In this document: positions 24,479 to 32,814 of the stretch, piece by piece
Position numbering within the stretch: the first letter of the stretch is position 1
Layout of the letters: every line of letters starts with the position of its first letter
Origin: Paenibacillus humicola
GTDB taxonomy: Bacteria > Bacillota > Bacilli > Paenibacillales > Paenibacillaceae
Direction of reading: 5' to 3'
Assembly: GCF_028826105.1 (NCBI RefSeq)
Contig: NZ_JAQGPL010000001.1
Coordinates: 5,525,501 to 5,589,500, forward strand
Length of the DNA: 64,000 nt
The notes under the pieces: model-generated
Seen by the model: the letters and a program-made list of their open reading frames with translations, nothing else
Told to the model about the DNA's origin: nothing
Databases searched by the model: none
Translations under genes and position numbers: made by a program

Positions 24479-25879
24479 TCAAGAGAAAAGTTTCGATATA
24501 CCGAATTGCGCCTGCTCATGCCCGATGACGATCTCCGTCCCTTCCCTGCCGCTGCGGATATCGGCGCGCAATCCCATCTCCTTCAGCATGAGCGCTGCGA
24601 TGGACAGGCCGAGACCCGCTCCCTTCTCGGCCGATTCCCCGCTCATGCCCGGCCCGCGGTCGGCGATGACGATGCACCCGCCGTGCTCCGGCAGGACGCC
24701 GAGACGGATATACCGGCCGGATTTAGCGTGGCGCCGCACATTTTGGCAGTAATTGTCGAGCACGCGTTCGAGCCACTCCGGGTCAATCGTCCAGACAAGC
24801 GGCTCCTCCGGCAGGTCGATGTCGATCGCGAAGCCCTCCTGCTCGAACACCGGATACCAGCCGGCAAACAGCGTCCGCGCCATCCGCACGATATCCACCT
24901 GCCGCGGCCGATACGGATATTTGCGGGCAGCCAGCAGCGAATAGGAAAACAGATTCTCGATCAGCTGGCTCAAATACCCGATTCTCCGCTCGATCAGCTC
25001 GACGGATTCCATCCCTCTCGCGGTCAGCGGCTCGATTCGAAGCCCGTACGCATGGCTGCGAATCGTCGTCAGCGGCGTGCGCAGATCATGCGACAGCTTG
25101 GCGATCAGGTCGCGGCGCAGAACCTCTTCTTCGGTCTCGCGCCGGCGGCTTGCCTCCAGCTTGCCGATCATGTCGTTAAACGAGCCTTCCAGCCGGCCGA
25201 TTTCATCAGCGTTCAGCGCCTCCACCTTCGCCGGAATTCCGCTTTCGGACGGGGCGTTCATAGCGGACTGCAGCCGAACGAGCCTCCTGCGGATGCGGTT
25301 AAAGAACAGCAGCGAGCCGAGCAGGAACAGGCCGAGGATCAGGAGCGTACCGGTCACGAATAGAACGCCATAGTGCTCCCAAAGCCGCGCGCCCGGCGTC
25401 TTCAGCAGCCTCCGCGGCACCTCGAACACGATGAAGCCTTGCCGCTCCTCCTTCCCGATCAGGGCGACCACCGTGAACGGATCGCCGCCGCTGCGCTCCT
25501 GCATGAACCGGGCGGTAAAGGCCGGCGTCCAGACCGACGGCAGCGAGCCTCCGTCCGGCAGCTGCAGCTTGAGCGAGCCGGTCCCGTCCACCCAGAACAT
25601 TCGCGCCTCGGGATAGTCGTTTTTCAGCTCGCGCAGCCGGCTCTCGATCGCGGCGGAAGAAGCGCCGCCGAGCTTGGCGGCTTCCTGATGCCACATCTCC
25701 TCGAGCTGCAGTCCGTTTTGATACCGGTTCTCACCGGCGCCTGTATGGATGCCGCCGAGCCAGCCCGGCAGGGAAGCGGAAAGCGTAACGACGAGAATCG
25801 AGAACGGAATCACGACGAGCGCGCACAGGATGATCAGCAAATATTGCGCCAGCAGCGAGTTTTTCAGCTTGAAATTCAT
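24479..25879 (-). CDS. Sensor histidine kinase (HAMP, HisKA, HATPase), NisK/SpaK-like layout
   Basis: This 466-residue kinase has a first membrane segment at residues 12-35, then an extracellular region of about 140 residues. A second segment (VLFVTGTLLILGLFLLGSLLFF) follows. A HAMP linker leads into the HisKA domain with LSHDLRTPLTTIRSH (His at about residue 264). The HATPase domain has LERVLDNYCQNVRRHA and ADRGPGM. The substantial extracellular region resembles sensors for lantibiotics and other peptides. It overlaps the regulator by four bases. The operator it shares with the ABC transporter at 2448-4810 suggests that transporter is its output. Confidence 0.93.
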   Translation of the reverse strand: MNFKLKNSLLAQYLLIILCALVVIPFSILVVTLSASLPGWLGGIHTGAGENRYQNGLQLEEMWHQEAAKLGGASSAAIESRLRELKNDYPEARMFWVDGTGSLKLQLPDGGSLPSVWTPAFTARFMQERSGGDPFTVVALIGKEERQGFIVFEVPRRLLKTPGARLWEHYGVLFVTGTLLILGLFLLGSLLFFNRIRRRLVRLQSAMNAPSESGIPAKVEALNADEIGRLEGSFNDMIGKLEASRRRETEEEVLRRDLIAKLSHDLRTPLTTIRSHAYGLRIEPLTARGMESVELIERRIGYLSQLIENLFSYSLLAARKYPYRPRQVDIVRMARTLFAGWYPVFEQEGFAIDIDLPEEPLVWTIDPEWLERVLDNYCQNVRRHAKSGRYIRLGVLPEHGGCIVIADRGPGMSGESAEKGAGLGLSIAALMLKEMGLRADIRSGREGTEIVIGHEQAQFGISKLFS

Positions 25880-26547
25880 TGCTTCACCCGGTAGCCGAGG
25901 CCGCGGATGGTCTCAATAACCGCCGGCTCGCCGGGGTCGAGCTCGATTTTCTCCCGAAGGTAGCGAATATGCACCATCACCGTCTTGTCGCCCTCCATGT
26001 ACGGCTCGCCCCAGACGGCCTCGTAAATTTGCTCTTTCGTCAATATCTGGTTCGGGTGCTTCAGAAAATAGAGCAGGATTTGCAGCTGCTTGGCCGTCAG
26101 CGGAATTTCCTTCCCCGTCCGGCTGTCGACGACGGTCTGCAGTTCCGGTACGACCGCAAGATGCTTCAGCCGGATTTCCTGCCCGGCATTCGGGCCGAAA
26201 CGGCGCAGCAGCACCTCGATTCGCGCCGCCAGCTCGTCCGGATGAAACGGCTTCGTCACATAATCGTCGGCGAACCGCAGTCCCTGCAGTTTATCGTCGA
26301 CCGCCGCGCGCGCGGACAGCATCAGAATCGGCGTCTGCGGCGCTTCCCGCTTCAAGCGCTGCCCGACCGTAAAGCCGTCGAGCCCCGGCAGCATGACGTC
26401 GAGCACGACGATATCCGCATCCGCCGCCCGTTCCGGCGCGCCGTCCCCGGAGGTCAGCCACTCGACGGCGAAGCCGCGCTTCTCCAGATCGTCCTTCGTC
26501 CAGCGGCCGATTTCCGGATCGTCTTCGATGTATAAAATCTTTTTCAC
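25876..26547 (-). CDS. OmpR/PhoB-family response regulator
   Basis: This 223-residue DNA-binding regulator has a receiver domain with IEDDPEIGRW and the phospho-acceptor Asp at residue 50 (IVVLDVMLPGLDG). The phospho-signalling lysine appears in YVTKPF. The C-terminal winged helix occupies about residues 125-222 (PLTAKQLQILLYFLKHP to RYLREKIE and RGLGYRVKQ). It starts at GTG (26547) with GGTGA upstream, since no ATG gives the full receiver. It probably binds as a dimer to the GTTTAAA direct repeats at 26608-26629 (autoregulation) and at 4869-4890. Confidence 0.95.
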   Translation of the reverse strand: MKKILYIEDDPEIGRWTKDDLEKRGFAVEWLTSGDGAPERAADADIVVLDVMLPGLDGFTVGQRLKREAPQTPILMLSARAAVDDKLQGLRFADDYVTKPFHPDELAARIEVLLRRFGPNAGQEIRLKHLAVVPELQTVVDSRTGKEIPLTAKQLQILLYFLKHPNQILTKEQIYEAVWGEPYMEGDKTVMVHIRYLREKIELDPGEPAVIETIRGLGYRVKQ

Positions 26548-26579
26548 GTCACATCACCCGCCCGTGAAGGTTTTCTCTC

Positions 26580-26629
26580 ATGATAGCAAACCGGCGCCGG
26601 AAGGAAAGTTTAAATGTCGTTTAAATTTC
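26580..26629 (-). promoter_or_regulatory. Promoter and direct-repeat operator of the OmpR-type system
   Basis: Two GTTTAAA repeats 11 bp apart (26608-26629; GTTTAAATGTC then GTTTAAATTTC) match 18 of 22 bases of the site in front of the LanFEG-like operon. On the leftward strand a -10-like TATCAT (26580-26585) lies 22 bases downstream of the repeats. The operator therefore covers the place of the -35 element, as in activated promoters of OmpR-type regulators. Confidence 0.62.
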
Positions 26630-26734
26630 GCGGCCGGCAAGGGCATTGCCTGCAGCTGCAGCTCCGATCCGGGGCGGAGACGACCAAGAAGAAACGGCAT
26701 GAGCGTCTTTTCGGCGGCAGGACTTAAGGCGAAC

Positions 26735-26785
26735 AACATTAAAAAAGCGGCCGGCGAAGGTTTAACCCTCCGCTGCCGCTCTTTC
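26735..26785 (-). terminator. Intrinsic terminator of trxA
   Basis: On the leftward strand a GC-rich imperfect stem (AGCGGC...GGAGG with CCTTCGCC..GCCGCT) is followed by T6, about 20 bases after the thioredoxin stop. Confidence 0.75.
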
Positions 26786-26805
26786 CGGATCTCCGCCAAC
26801 GAAAC

Positions 26806-27117
26806 TTACAGCTGGCCTTCGATTTTGTTTTTCAGCGCGTCCTTCGACTGCAGGCCGACCATTTTGTCAACCGGTTGTCCGTCTTTGAACAAAATAAGCG
26901 TCGGGATGCTCATCACGCCGAATTGGGAAGCGATCTCCGGCTCTTCATCTACGTTGATTTTCGCGATGTTCGCCTTGCCGCTCAATTCCGTCGACAGCTC
27001 TTCCACGATCGGGAGCTGCATTTTGCAAGGTCCGCACCAAGGTGCCCAAAAATCGACAAGCGTTACGCCGTTCTCGATCGTTTGATTAAAGGTATCTTTC
27101 GTCAATGCCGTTGCCAT
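26806..27117 (-). CDS. trxA: Thioredoxin
   Basis: This 103-residue cytoplasmic thioredoxin has the active site WCGPC (about residues 26-30) and the cis-proline loop MSIPTL. It reduces disulfides in cytoplasmic proteins using thioredoxin reductase. I start at the ATG 27117, with AGAGG ten bases upstream; TTG two codons earlier is too near that site. It lies 57 bases downstream of an Rrf2-type regulator gene in the same direction, so the two probably form a unit responding to redox stress. Thioredoxin usually follows other genes, so this arrangement deserves note. Confidence 0.95.
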   Translation of the reverse strand: MATALTKDTFNQTIENGVTLVDFWAPWCGPCKMQLPIVEELSTELSGKANIAKINVDEEPEIASQFGVMSIPTLILFKDGQPVDKMVGLQSKDALKNKIEGQL

Positions 27118-27173
27118 AACCAATCATCCTCTCCAAAAAGTATGGTTCTCATGTATGAGAAGGGAGTATCCCG

Positions 27174-27617
27174 TCACACCGGCGGCGAGCTGACCGTTTC
27201 CTCGCATGCGCGGATTTGCCCGAGCACGTCGGAAATCGTAATGCCGTCGAAATACCGCTCCAGCTGCTTCTCCGCCCTGCAGAAAATGCCGTCCATCACT
27301 TCCCGCATATTGGAGCCGACGACGCAGTCCATGTCGGGATCGCCGGAGCACCAGCTCGGAATGACGGAGCCCTGCGCCATGAGCCGGTAAATGTCAGCCA
27401 GGGTGACGTCCGCCGGGTTGAGCGTCAGCTTGTAGCCGCCGCCAGCGCCTTCCCGCGTATCGACGTAACCGCCTCGCCTCAAACAGCTCATCACTTTGCG
27501 TATTCGAGCCGGATTGGTGGATACATTGCCCGCGATTTCCTCGCTGGAGGCCATATGCTCCGGCTTGTAAGCCAGAAATACCAAACTGTGGACGGCAATC
27601 GTGAATTCGCTGTTCAT
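27174..27617 (-). CDS. Rrf2-family transcriptional regulator with three cysteines
   Basis: This 147-residue regulator has an N-terminal winged helix. Segment EEIAGNVSTNPARIRKVMSCLRRGGYVDTREGAGGGYKL contains the typical Rrf2 'GaGGGy.L' wing. The C-terminal half has three cysteines (SWCSGDPDMDCVVGSN, then IFCRAEK) at spacings 7 and 14. In iron-sulfur members such as NsrR and IscR, three cysteines hold a cluster, but the spacing differs. A thiol-redox switch like YwnA-type members is an alternative. The inverted repeat at 27641-27663 overlaps its own promoter, so autorepression is likely. Confidence 0.9.
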   Translation of the reverse strand: MNSEFTIAVHSLVFLAYKPEHMASSEEIAGNVSTNPARIRKVMSCLRRGGYVDTREGAGGGYKLTLNPADVTLADIYRLMAQGSVIPSWCSGDPDMDCVVGSNMREVMDGIFCRAEKQLERYFDGITISDVLGQIRACEETVSSPPV

Positions 27618-27640
27618 TGCTTTACGGCACCCCGCTTTGT

Positions 27641-27675
27641 ACTGTAATAATATCAGTTACAGTTAAGTTTGTCAA
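27641..27675 (-). promoter_or_regulatory. Promoter with inverted-repeat operator of the Rrf2 regulator
   Basis: On the leftward strand TTGACA (27670-27675), 17 bp and TATTAT (27647-27652) form a near-consensus sigma-A promoter. A perfect inverted repeat, ACTGTAA (27641-27647), a nine-base spacer, TTACAGT (27657-27663), covers the -10 and half of the spacer. A dimer bound there would block the promoter. Confidence 0.8.
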
Positions 27676-27889
27676 CCAGCGCGGCCGAATTTATTTTATG
27701 GCACCAGGCATCGATGCTATACATGGAAGATAACGTCTGCCGCCCTGCTGCAGCCTCGTGAAGTCCGGCCTGGAATAGGCGCCGTTGCTTGCTTTTGCGC
27801 AGGGGCTGCTATAGCATGAAGCTGTACGCCTTCGGCGGGAATCCGGAATGAATTCCCGATCATTGAATAGCAAGGAGGATCGATCGCAT

Positions 27890-28528
27890 ATGCAAATCGA
27901 CGTTTATTCCGATATCGTCTGCCCCTGGTGCAGAATCGGCAAAAGCAATTTAACGAAAGCGCTCGAGCTGTGGGCGGCGCAGGGAGGCGAAACGGCGGCG
28001 GTTACTTACCGGGCTTTCCAGCTCGATCCGACCGTGCCGCGTGAAGGGCTTCCCTTCGCCGAAGCGATGGAGACGAAAATGGGCGGCCAGGAGGGCGCGC
28101 TCCGCGCGGCGCAGCGCGTAACCGAGGCCGGCGCAGCCGTCGGCGTGACGTTTCGTTACGACCGGATTACCCGGCTGCCGAACACGAAGCTGGCGCACCG
28201 CCTCGTGAAGCTGACGCCCGAGCGGCTGCAGGCCGAGACGGTGGAAGCGCTGTTCCGCGCTTATTTCGAGGACGGAGCGGATATCGCCCGCCTGGAGACG
28301 CTCGAAGCGCTGGCGGCCGCCATCGGTCCCGAAGCCGCGGACGCCGCCTCCCTCCTGCGGACGGAGGAAACCGCCGGCGAGGCGCAGGTCGACGCCGACC
28401 TGCAGCTGGCGGAGCGGCTCGGCGTAACCGGGGTCCCTTTCTTCGTGTTCAACAACCGCTTCTCGCTGTCGGGCGCCTATCCTGCCGAGCAGCTGGCCGA
28501 GCTGCTGAAGAAGGTCGCCGACGCTTAA
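27890..28528 (+). CDS. DsbA-family oxidoreductase (FrnE-like)
   Basis: This 212-residue thioredoxin-fold protein has an inserted helical domain. The active-site motif CPWC lies at about residues 11-14 (YSDIVCPWCRIGKSNL). The cis-proline loop is GVTGVPFFVFNN. It has no signal peptide, so it acts in the cytoplasm, as do FrnE and related polyketide-cluster or stress proteins. AAGGAGG lies eleven bases before the ATG at 27890. Its stop overlaps that of the convergent DUF72 gene by four bases (TTAA is shared). Confidence 0.92.
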   Translation: MQIDVYSDIVCPWCRIGKSNLTKALELWAAQGGETAAVTYRAFQLDPTVPREGLPFAEAMETKMGGQEGALRAAQRVTEAGAAVGVTFRYDRITRLPNTKLAHRLVKLTPERLQAETVEALFRAYFEDGADIARLETLEALAAAIGPEAADAASLLRTEETAGEAQVDADLQLAERLGVTGVPFFVFNNRFSLSGAYPAEQLAELLKKVADA

Positions 28529-29379
28529 GGCAGGTCGAACAGATCGAGCTGGATCGGCGCCGCCGGCTTCGTTTCCTGACCGAGCAGCGCCATCAGCTCC
28601 AGCGCATTCGCCGCGGCGTCGCCGCCCGAATTATTATTGAAAATAACGTATATTTCCTTGGTTTGGTCCTCGAGCCGGCGCAGCCGCTCCGCCCACTCCG
28701 CCAGCTCGTCCGCCGAATACCGGTACAGGTACCGCACCTCGCGCCAGTTCGGCGCGCTGGCGGCGTTCCAGCCCGCGGCGTTGCGCCCGTGGAAACGGAC
28801 GACCGTAAGCTCGTCGTCGGTGACCTCCGGCACGACCGGCACCGAACCGGGAAGCACCTGAGGCTCGTCGCAAATGCTGTGCGCCCATCCGGCCCGCTTC
28901 ATGAAGGCCAGCGTTTTCTCCCGCATGCCGCCTTCGAACCAGCTTTGATGGCGAAACTCGAGCGCAGCCGGAATGCCGTCCATCCGCTCCTTCGCCGCCC
29001 GCAGCAGCGCCACGTTCGTCCTGTCGCACCGGAACCACGGCGGATATTGAAAGAGCACCGCCTTCAGCTTTCCCGCCTGCCGCAGCGGCTCGATCGACTG
29101 AATGAACGCCCGGTACATCGCCACATCGTCCTCGAAGGCATGCCCGCCGCGCAAATGCCCCGTCATCCCCTGATAAGCTTTGACAATAAACGAAAAGCCC
29201 TCCGGCGTTTCGGCCGCCCACCGCTCCATCAGCTCCGGCTTATGTACGGCATAAAACGAGCTGTCGACCTCCACGATGCGGAAATAACGGCTGTACGCCT
29301 TAAGCTTGTCCCGGGCCGGAACGCCCGCCCCGTACAGCTCCTCGTGATCGCCCCAGCCGGCCAGTCCGACCTGAATCAT
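28525..29379 (-). CDS. DUF72 (YecE-like) TIM-barrel protein
   Basis: This 284-residue protein of the DUF72 family has no agreed function. It shows the family start GLAGWGDHEELY, the EVDSSFYAVHKPELMERWAAETPEGF segment, FQYPPWF, ALEFRHQSWF with the Glu and His, and the ending FNNNSGGDAAANALEL. GAGGAGG precedes the ATG at 29379. It converges with the DsbA-like gene and overlaps it by four bases. Confidence 0.92.
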   Translation of the reverse strand: MIQVGLAGWGDHEELYGAGVPARDKLKAYSRYFRIVEVDSSFYAVHKPELMERWAAETPEGFSFIVKAYQGMTGHLRGGHAFEDDVAMYRAFIQSIEPLRQAGKLKAVLFQYPPWFRCDRTNVALLRAAKERMDGIPAALEFRHQSWFEGGMREKTLAFMKRAGWAHSICDEPQVLPGSVPVVPEVTDDELTVVRFHGRNAAGWNAASAPNWREVRYLYRYSADELAEWAERLRRLEDQTKEIYVIFNNNSGGDAAANALELMALLGQETKPAAPIQLDLFDLP

Positions 29380-29484
29380 GACGGCCTCCTCTTTTTCAGC
29401 CATTTACCGTTAAATGTACCGCACTTTGCGCCCTGCATCCACCTTTTTCGGCCACATCCAGCCAAGTCATCGTTGTCCGTCCCG

Positions 29485-29997
29485 TCACTGGGCAGGCGCC
29501 CCGTTCATGGGAACCCGGAACAGCACGAGCCACAAAATCGTCAAGCCGACGGAAAAGACATAAGCCAGCAGCTCGCGCCTGTAGAACAGCCGCAGCATCG
29601 GAAATAACGTCACGTCAAAAAGAAGCGACCACCAAAAGCTCCACCCGTTCGAATAAACAATACGCCCCGTCAGGCTGAGCAGCCATTCCACGCCGGCATA
29701 CAGCGCGATCCACTGCACATAGTGAAAAATGACCGCCGCCGTCCTTTTCGGGTAATTCGACAAAAAAAGCAGCGCCGTCAGCGGAAACGTTACAAATGTA
29801 TAGATGACTTCGGTCAGAACGGATTTCGGAAACAGATCGGGCTTCAGCGTCCACAGCATATGGCCCGAGCACAAATACAGGTACAGCAAATTGCCGATCG
29901 CAAAATACATCATCGCCGGCCGGTAATCCCGCCAGCGTCTCCAGTCTCCCCATATCAAGCTTGCCAGCAGAGCGCCCGCAGCGATCGCAACATGCAT
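29485..29997 (-). CDS. CBO0543-like integral membrane protein
   Basis: This 170-residue protein has five hydrophobic segments. The sequence RPAMMYFAIGNLLYLYLCSGHMLW and the aromatic-rich FLSNYPKRTAAVIFHYVQWIALYAGVEWL resemble the CBO0543 family of Firmicute membrane proteins. Such genes often lie near germination or sporulation genes, as here, next to a divergent gerA-type operon. The function is unknown. GAGG lies eight bases before the ATG. Confidence 0.78.
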   Translation of the reverse strand: MHVAIAAGALLASLIWGDWRRWRDYRPAMMYFAIGNLLYLYLCSGHMLWTLKPDLFPKSVLTEVIYTFVTFPLTALLFLSNYPKRTAAVIFHYVQWIALYAGVEWLLSLTGRIVYSNGWSFWWSLLFDVTLFPMLRLFYRRELLAYVFSVGLTILWLVLFRVPMNGAPAQ

Positions 29998-30161
29998 GCC
30001 TTTTACCTCTTCCGCTTTCGTTTCTCCATATCAATGCCCTTGTTCGGCCGATTTATGCGCTAGAGGCGTCTTGGGGACCGGGCCGGGCTTCCTCCGCGGG
30101 ATAAAATTGCCAGCCTCCGGTCAAGCTAAAGGGAGCAAACCGAACCAGGGAGGGGATAGCG

Positions 30162-31727
30162 GTGCTGAAGCAGCCAAGCAAGCAAAGCTCGGCCGGACGG
30201 CGCGCCTTTATCGACAGCGCCCCGATGCCCCCGCTCACGGCCGGGTCGGCCGAGAACGCCGAGACGATCAAGCGGCTGCTCGGCTCGCCTGCGGATCTGT
30301 CGGTCAGATCGTTCGCCATCGGGGAATCCAGCCATTCGTGCGCGCTCATCTGCATCGACGGGCTCGTCGATAAAAGCCTGATCAACGAACAGGTGCTGAA
30401 GCCGCTGATGAAGTATTTTACCGGAAAAGAAACGCCCGCTCCCGATCAGCTGGCCCGGCTGATCGAGCAGGAAGTGCTGTCGGTGATCGAAATTCAGACC
30501 GCCGAGTCGATGGATGAAGCGGTCAACGGCATTTTGGAGGGGAACGCCGCCCTGTTCGTGGACGGCTGCAGCAGGGTGATCGTTCTCGACAGCAAGGGCT
30601 GGAAAAGCCGCAGCGTCGAAGAGCCGCAGACGGAATCGATCATTCGCGGCTCGCGGGAAGGGTTCACCGAGGACATCCGCACCAATACCGCGCTCGTGCG
30701 CCGAATCGTGCGGGACAGCCGGCTGCGGTACGAATCGTATAAAATCGGACGCCGCTCCAGACGCGACGTGGTGCTGGCGTACATCGACGGCATCGCCAAT
30801 CCGCAGCTGAAGGAAGAGGCGGTGCGGCGGCTCCAAAGCATCGATGTCGACGACATCACCGGCTCCGGCACCGTCGAGCAATTTATCTCGGACAGCTTTC
30901 TCACCCCCTTCCCGCTCATGATCAATACCGAGCGGCCGGACAAGGTCGCCGGCGGACTGTTTCAGGGGCGTCTCGCCGTTCTCGTGGACGGAGACCCTTT
31001 CGCCCTCATTTTTCCGATTACGTTCTCTTCCAATATTCAATCGCCGGAAGACTTCTATCAGCATTGGCTGATTTCGACGGCCACCCGCGCCCTGCGGATG
31101 ATTGCCGCGTTTATCGCAACCTTTCTGCCCGCGCTGTATATCGCACTGCTCGAGTTTCATCACGGGCTCATTCCGTCCAAGCTCGCCTTCTCAATCGCCG
31201 GCGCCCGCGAAGGGGTTCCCTTCCCGGCCGTCGTCGAAGCGTTCACAATGGAGGCGACGCTGGAGCTGCTGCGGGAAGCGGGAGTCCGGCTGCCCAAGCC
31301 GATCGGGCAGACGATCGGCATCGTCGGCGGTCTCGTGATCGGGGAAGCGGCTGTGGCGGCGGGCATCGTCAGCCCGATTATGGTCATCGTCGTCGCCGTG
31401 ACGGCCATTTCGTCCTTTTCGTTCCCGTCGTATTCGTTCGCGATCGCGCTGCGGCTCATCCGGTTCGTGATCATGCTGGCGGCCGCGGTGTTCGGCCTTT
31501 ACGGCATCGTGCTCGCTTATATCATGATCAATATCCACTTCGTCAATTTAAAGAGCTTCGGCGTTCCGTATTCCTCGCCGTTCGCTCCGTTTTTCTTCAA
31601 GGACTGGAACGACCTCATCCTGCGCGCTCCGGCAACGATGCTGAAAAAACGGCCGGAAATCATCGATCCGGTCGATCCAACGAGGCTAAGCGGGAACCAA
31701 AGCGGTGAGCGCGATGAAATGGTTTGA
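30162..31727 (+). CDS. Spore germination receptor A subunit (GerAA/GerKA family)
   Basis: This 521-residue inner spore membrane protein is the A subunit of a nutrient germinant receptor. The N-terminal cytoplasmic domain covers about 1-280, with SLINEQVLKPL, EIQTAESMDEAVNGILEGN, ESIIRGSREGFTEDIRTN and ALVRRIVRDSRLRYESYKIGRRS, all GerA-family signatures. Several membrane segments follow from about residue 305, including PSKLAFSIAGAREGVPFP. The GTG at 30162 has GGGAGGGG upstream. The downstream B subunit gene overlaps its 3' end. Confidence 0.95.
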   Translation: MLKQPSKQSSAGRRAFIDSAPMPPLTAGSAENAETIKRLLGSPADLSVRSFAIGESSHSCALICIDGLVDKSLINEQVLKPLMKYFTGKETPAPDQLARLIEQEVLSVIEIQTAESMDEAVNGILEGNAALFVDGCSRVIVLDSKGWKSRSVEEPQTESIIRGSREGFTEDIRTNTALVRRIVRDSRLRYESYKIGRRSRRDVVLAYIDGIANPQLKEEAVRRLQSIDVDDITGSGTVEQFISDSFLTPFPLMINTERPDKVAGGLFQGRLAVLVDGDPFALIFPITFSSNIQSPEDFYQHWLISTATRALRMIAAFIATFLPALYIALLEFHHGLIPSKLAFSIAGAREGVPFPAVVEAFTMEATLELLREAGVRLPKPIGQTIGIVGGLVIGEAAVAAGIVSPIMVIVVAVTAISSFSFPSYSFAIALRLIRFVIMLAAAVFGLYGIVLAYIMINIHFVNLKSFGVPYSSPFAPFFFKDWNDLILRAPATMLKKRPEIIDPVDPTRLSGNQSGERDEMV

Positions 31728-32814
31728 ATACGGGAACAACCTGATCGGCCCGCGCGAGGTTTCCTTCAGCGTATCGTCGATTATCGTCGGCGTCGGCATC
31801 CTGACGATGCCCCGGCTTATCGCGGAATCGACCGAATCGTCCGATGGCTGGATCTCGATTGCCATTGCCGGCGCCGCGGCCGTCCTGTTCGGCTGGATTC
31901 TGGCCAAATTTTGCGTCCTGCTGCAGGACCGGGGCTTCTACGCCGTTGCGGCCGAGCTGGTTTCGGCGCCCGCCGCCGCGGCCATCACCGTCTGCATTTC
32001 GCTTTATTTCATGCTCTACTGCGCGTATGAAGTCAGGGCGATCGCCAACATATCGAAGCAGTACATTTTCGACCGGACGCCGGTCGAATATATCGCGCTG
32101 GCGTTTCTGCTCGTGGTCGCCTATGCCGTCTCGGGGTCCCGCGAAGGCATTATCCGGCTCAATATGCTGTTCCTGCCGCTGGTCATCGTGATTGCCCTGG
32201 CGGTGCTCATTTTCAGCATCGGCATTTTCGATTACAACGACTTGAAGCCGTTCTTCATCACGGACTGGCACGGTATTACGAAAGGGGCGCTGCAGACGAT
32301 GAGCTCCATGCTCGGCTTCGAAGCGATCCTGTTTTACAGCACGATGATGGAGAAGCCGAAAAAAGCACCGCAGGCGGTCGTTGTCGGCCTGCTTATCCCG
32401 GTGCTGTTCTATCTGGTCATTTATATGATTTGCGTCGGTGTCTTTACCCATCAAGCGCTGATGGAGATTACGTATCCGGTCATCGAGCTGGCAAAGGAAG
32501 CGCAAATCCCCGGCGAATTTTTCGAGCGGTTCGAATCGCTGTTTTTTACGATCTGGATCATGACGATCTTCAACACCGCCTGCATGGCGTTCGACGTCAC
32601 GGTATATGCGCTCGGCTCGATCTTGAAGCGCGTCGGCAAAATGACATGGATCCTGATTCTCTGCCCGACGATTTATTTGGCGTGTATGCTGCCGCGCAAC
32701 CTGAACGAATTCGAAGCCTTCGGCATGTATATGACGTATTTCGGAGCGGTCGCGGCCGTGCTGGTGCCGTGCCTGCTTTATGCGCTCGCGAAGCTCCGGG
32801 GGGTGAAGCCGTGA
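31714..32814 (+). CDS. Spore germination receptor B subunit (GerAB-type permease)
   Basis: This protein of about 366 residues has ten hydrophobic segments and belongs to the amino-acid permease-like GerAB/endospore germination permease family. It provides the likely germinant-binding site. Family features are ISFSVSSIIVGVGILTMPR-like text near the N-terminus (REVSFSVSSIIVGVGILTMP) and FDYNDLKPFFITDW. I place the start at ATG 31714; GTG 31705 is an alternative, and neither has a strong ribosome site. Both overlap the gerAA end, so translation is coupled. Its stop overlaps the C subunit start by four bases. Confidence 0.93.
   Translation: MKWFEYGNNLIGPREVSFSVSSIIVGVGILTMPRLIAESTESSDGWISIAIAGAAAVLFGWILAKFCVLLQDRGFYAVAAELVSAPAAAAITVCISLYFMLYCAYEVRAIANISKQYIFDRTPVEYIALAFLLVVAYAVSGSREGIIRLNMLFLPLVIVIALAVLIFSIGIFDYNDLKPFFITDWHGITKGALQTMSSMLGFEAILFYSTMMEKPKKAPQAVVVGLLIPVLFYLVIYMICVGVFTHQALMEITYPVIELAKEAQIPGEFFERFESLFFTIWIMTIFNTACMAFDVTVYALGSILKRVGKMTWILILCPTIYLACMLPRNLNEFEAFGMYMTYFGAVAAVLVPCLLYALAKLRGVKP

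Noticed and set aside
26578..26799. 73-codon leftward frame between trxA and the OmpR-type regulator
   Set aside because: It spans the trxA terminator and the regulator's operator, has no ribosome site and no protein-like character.
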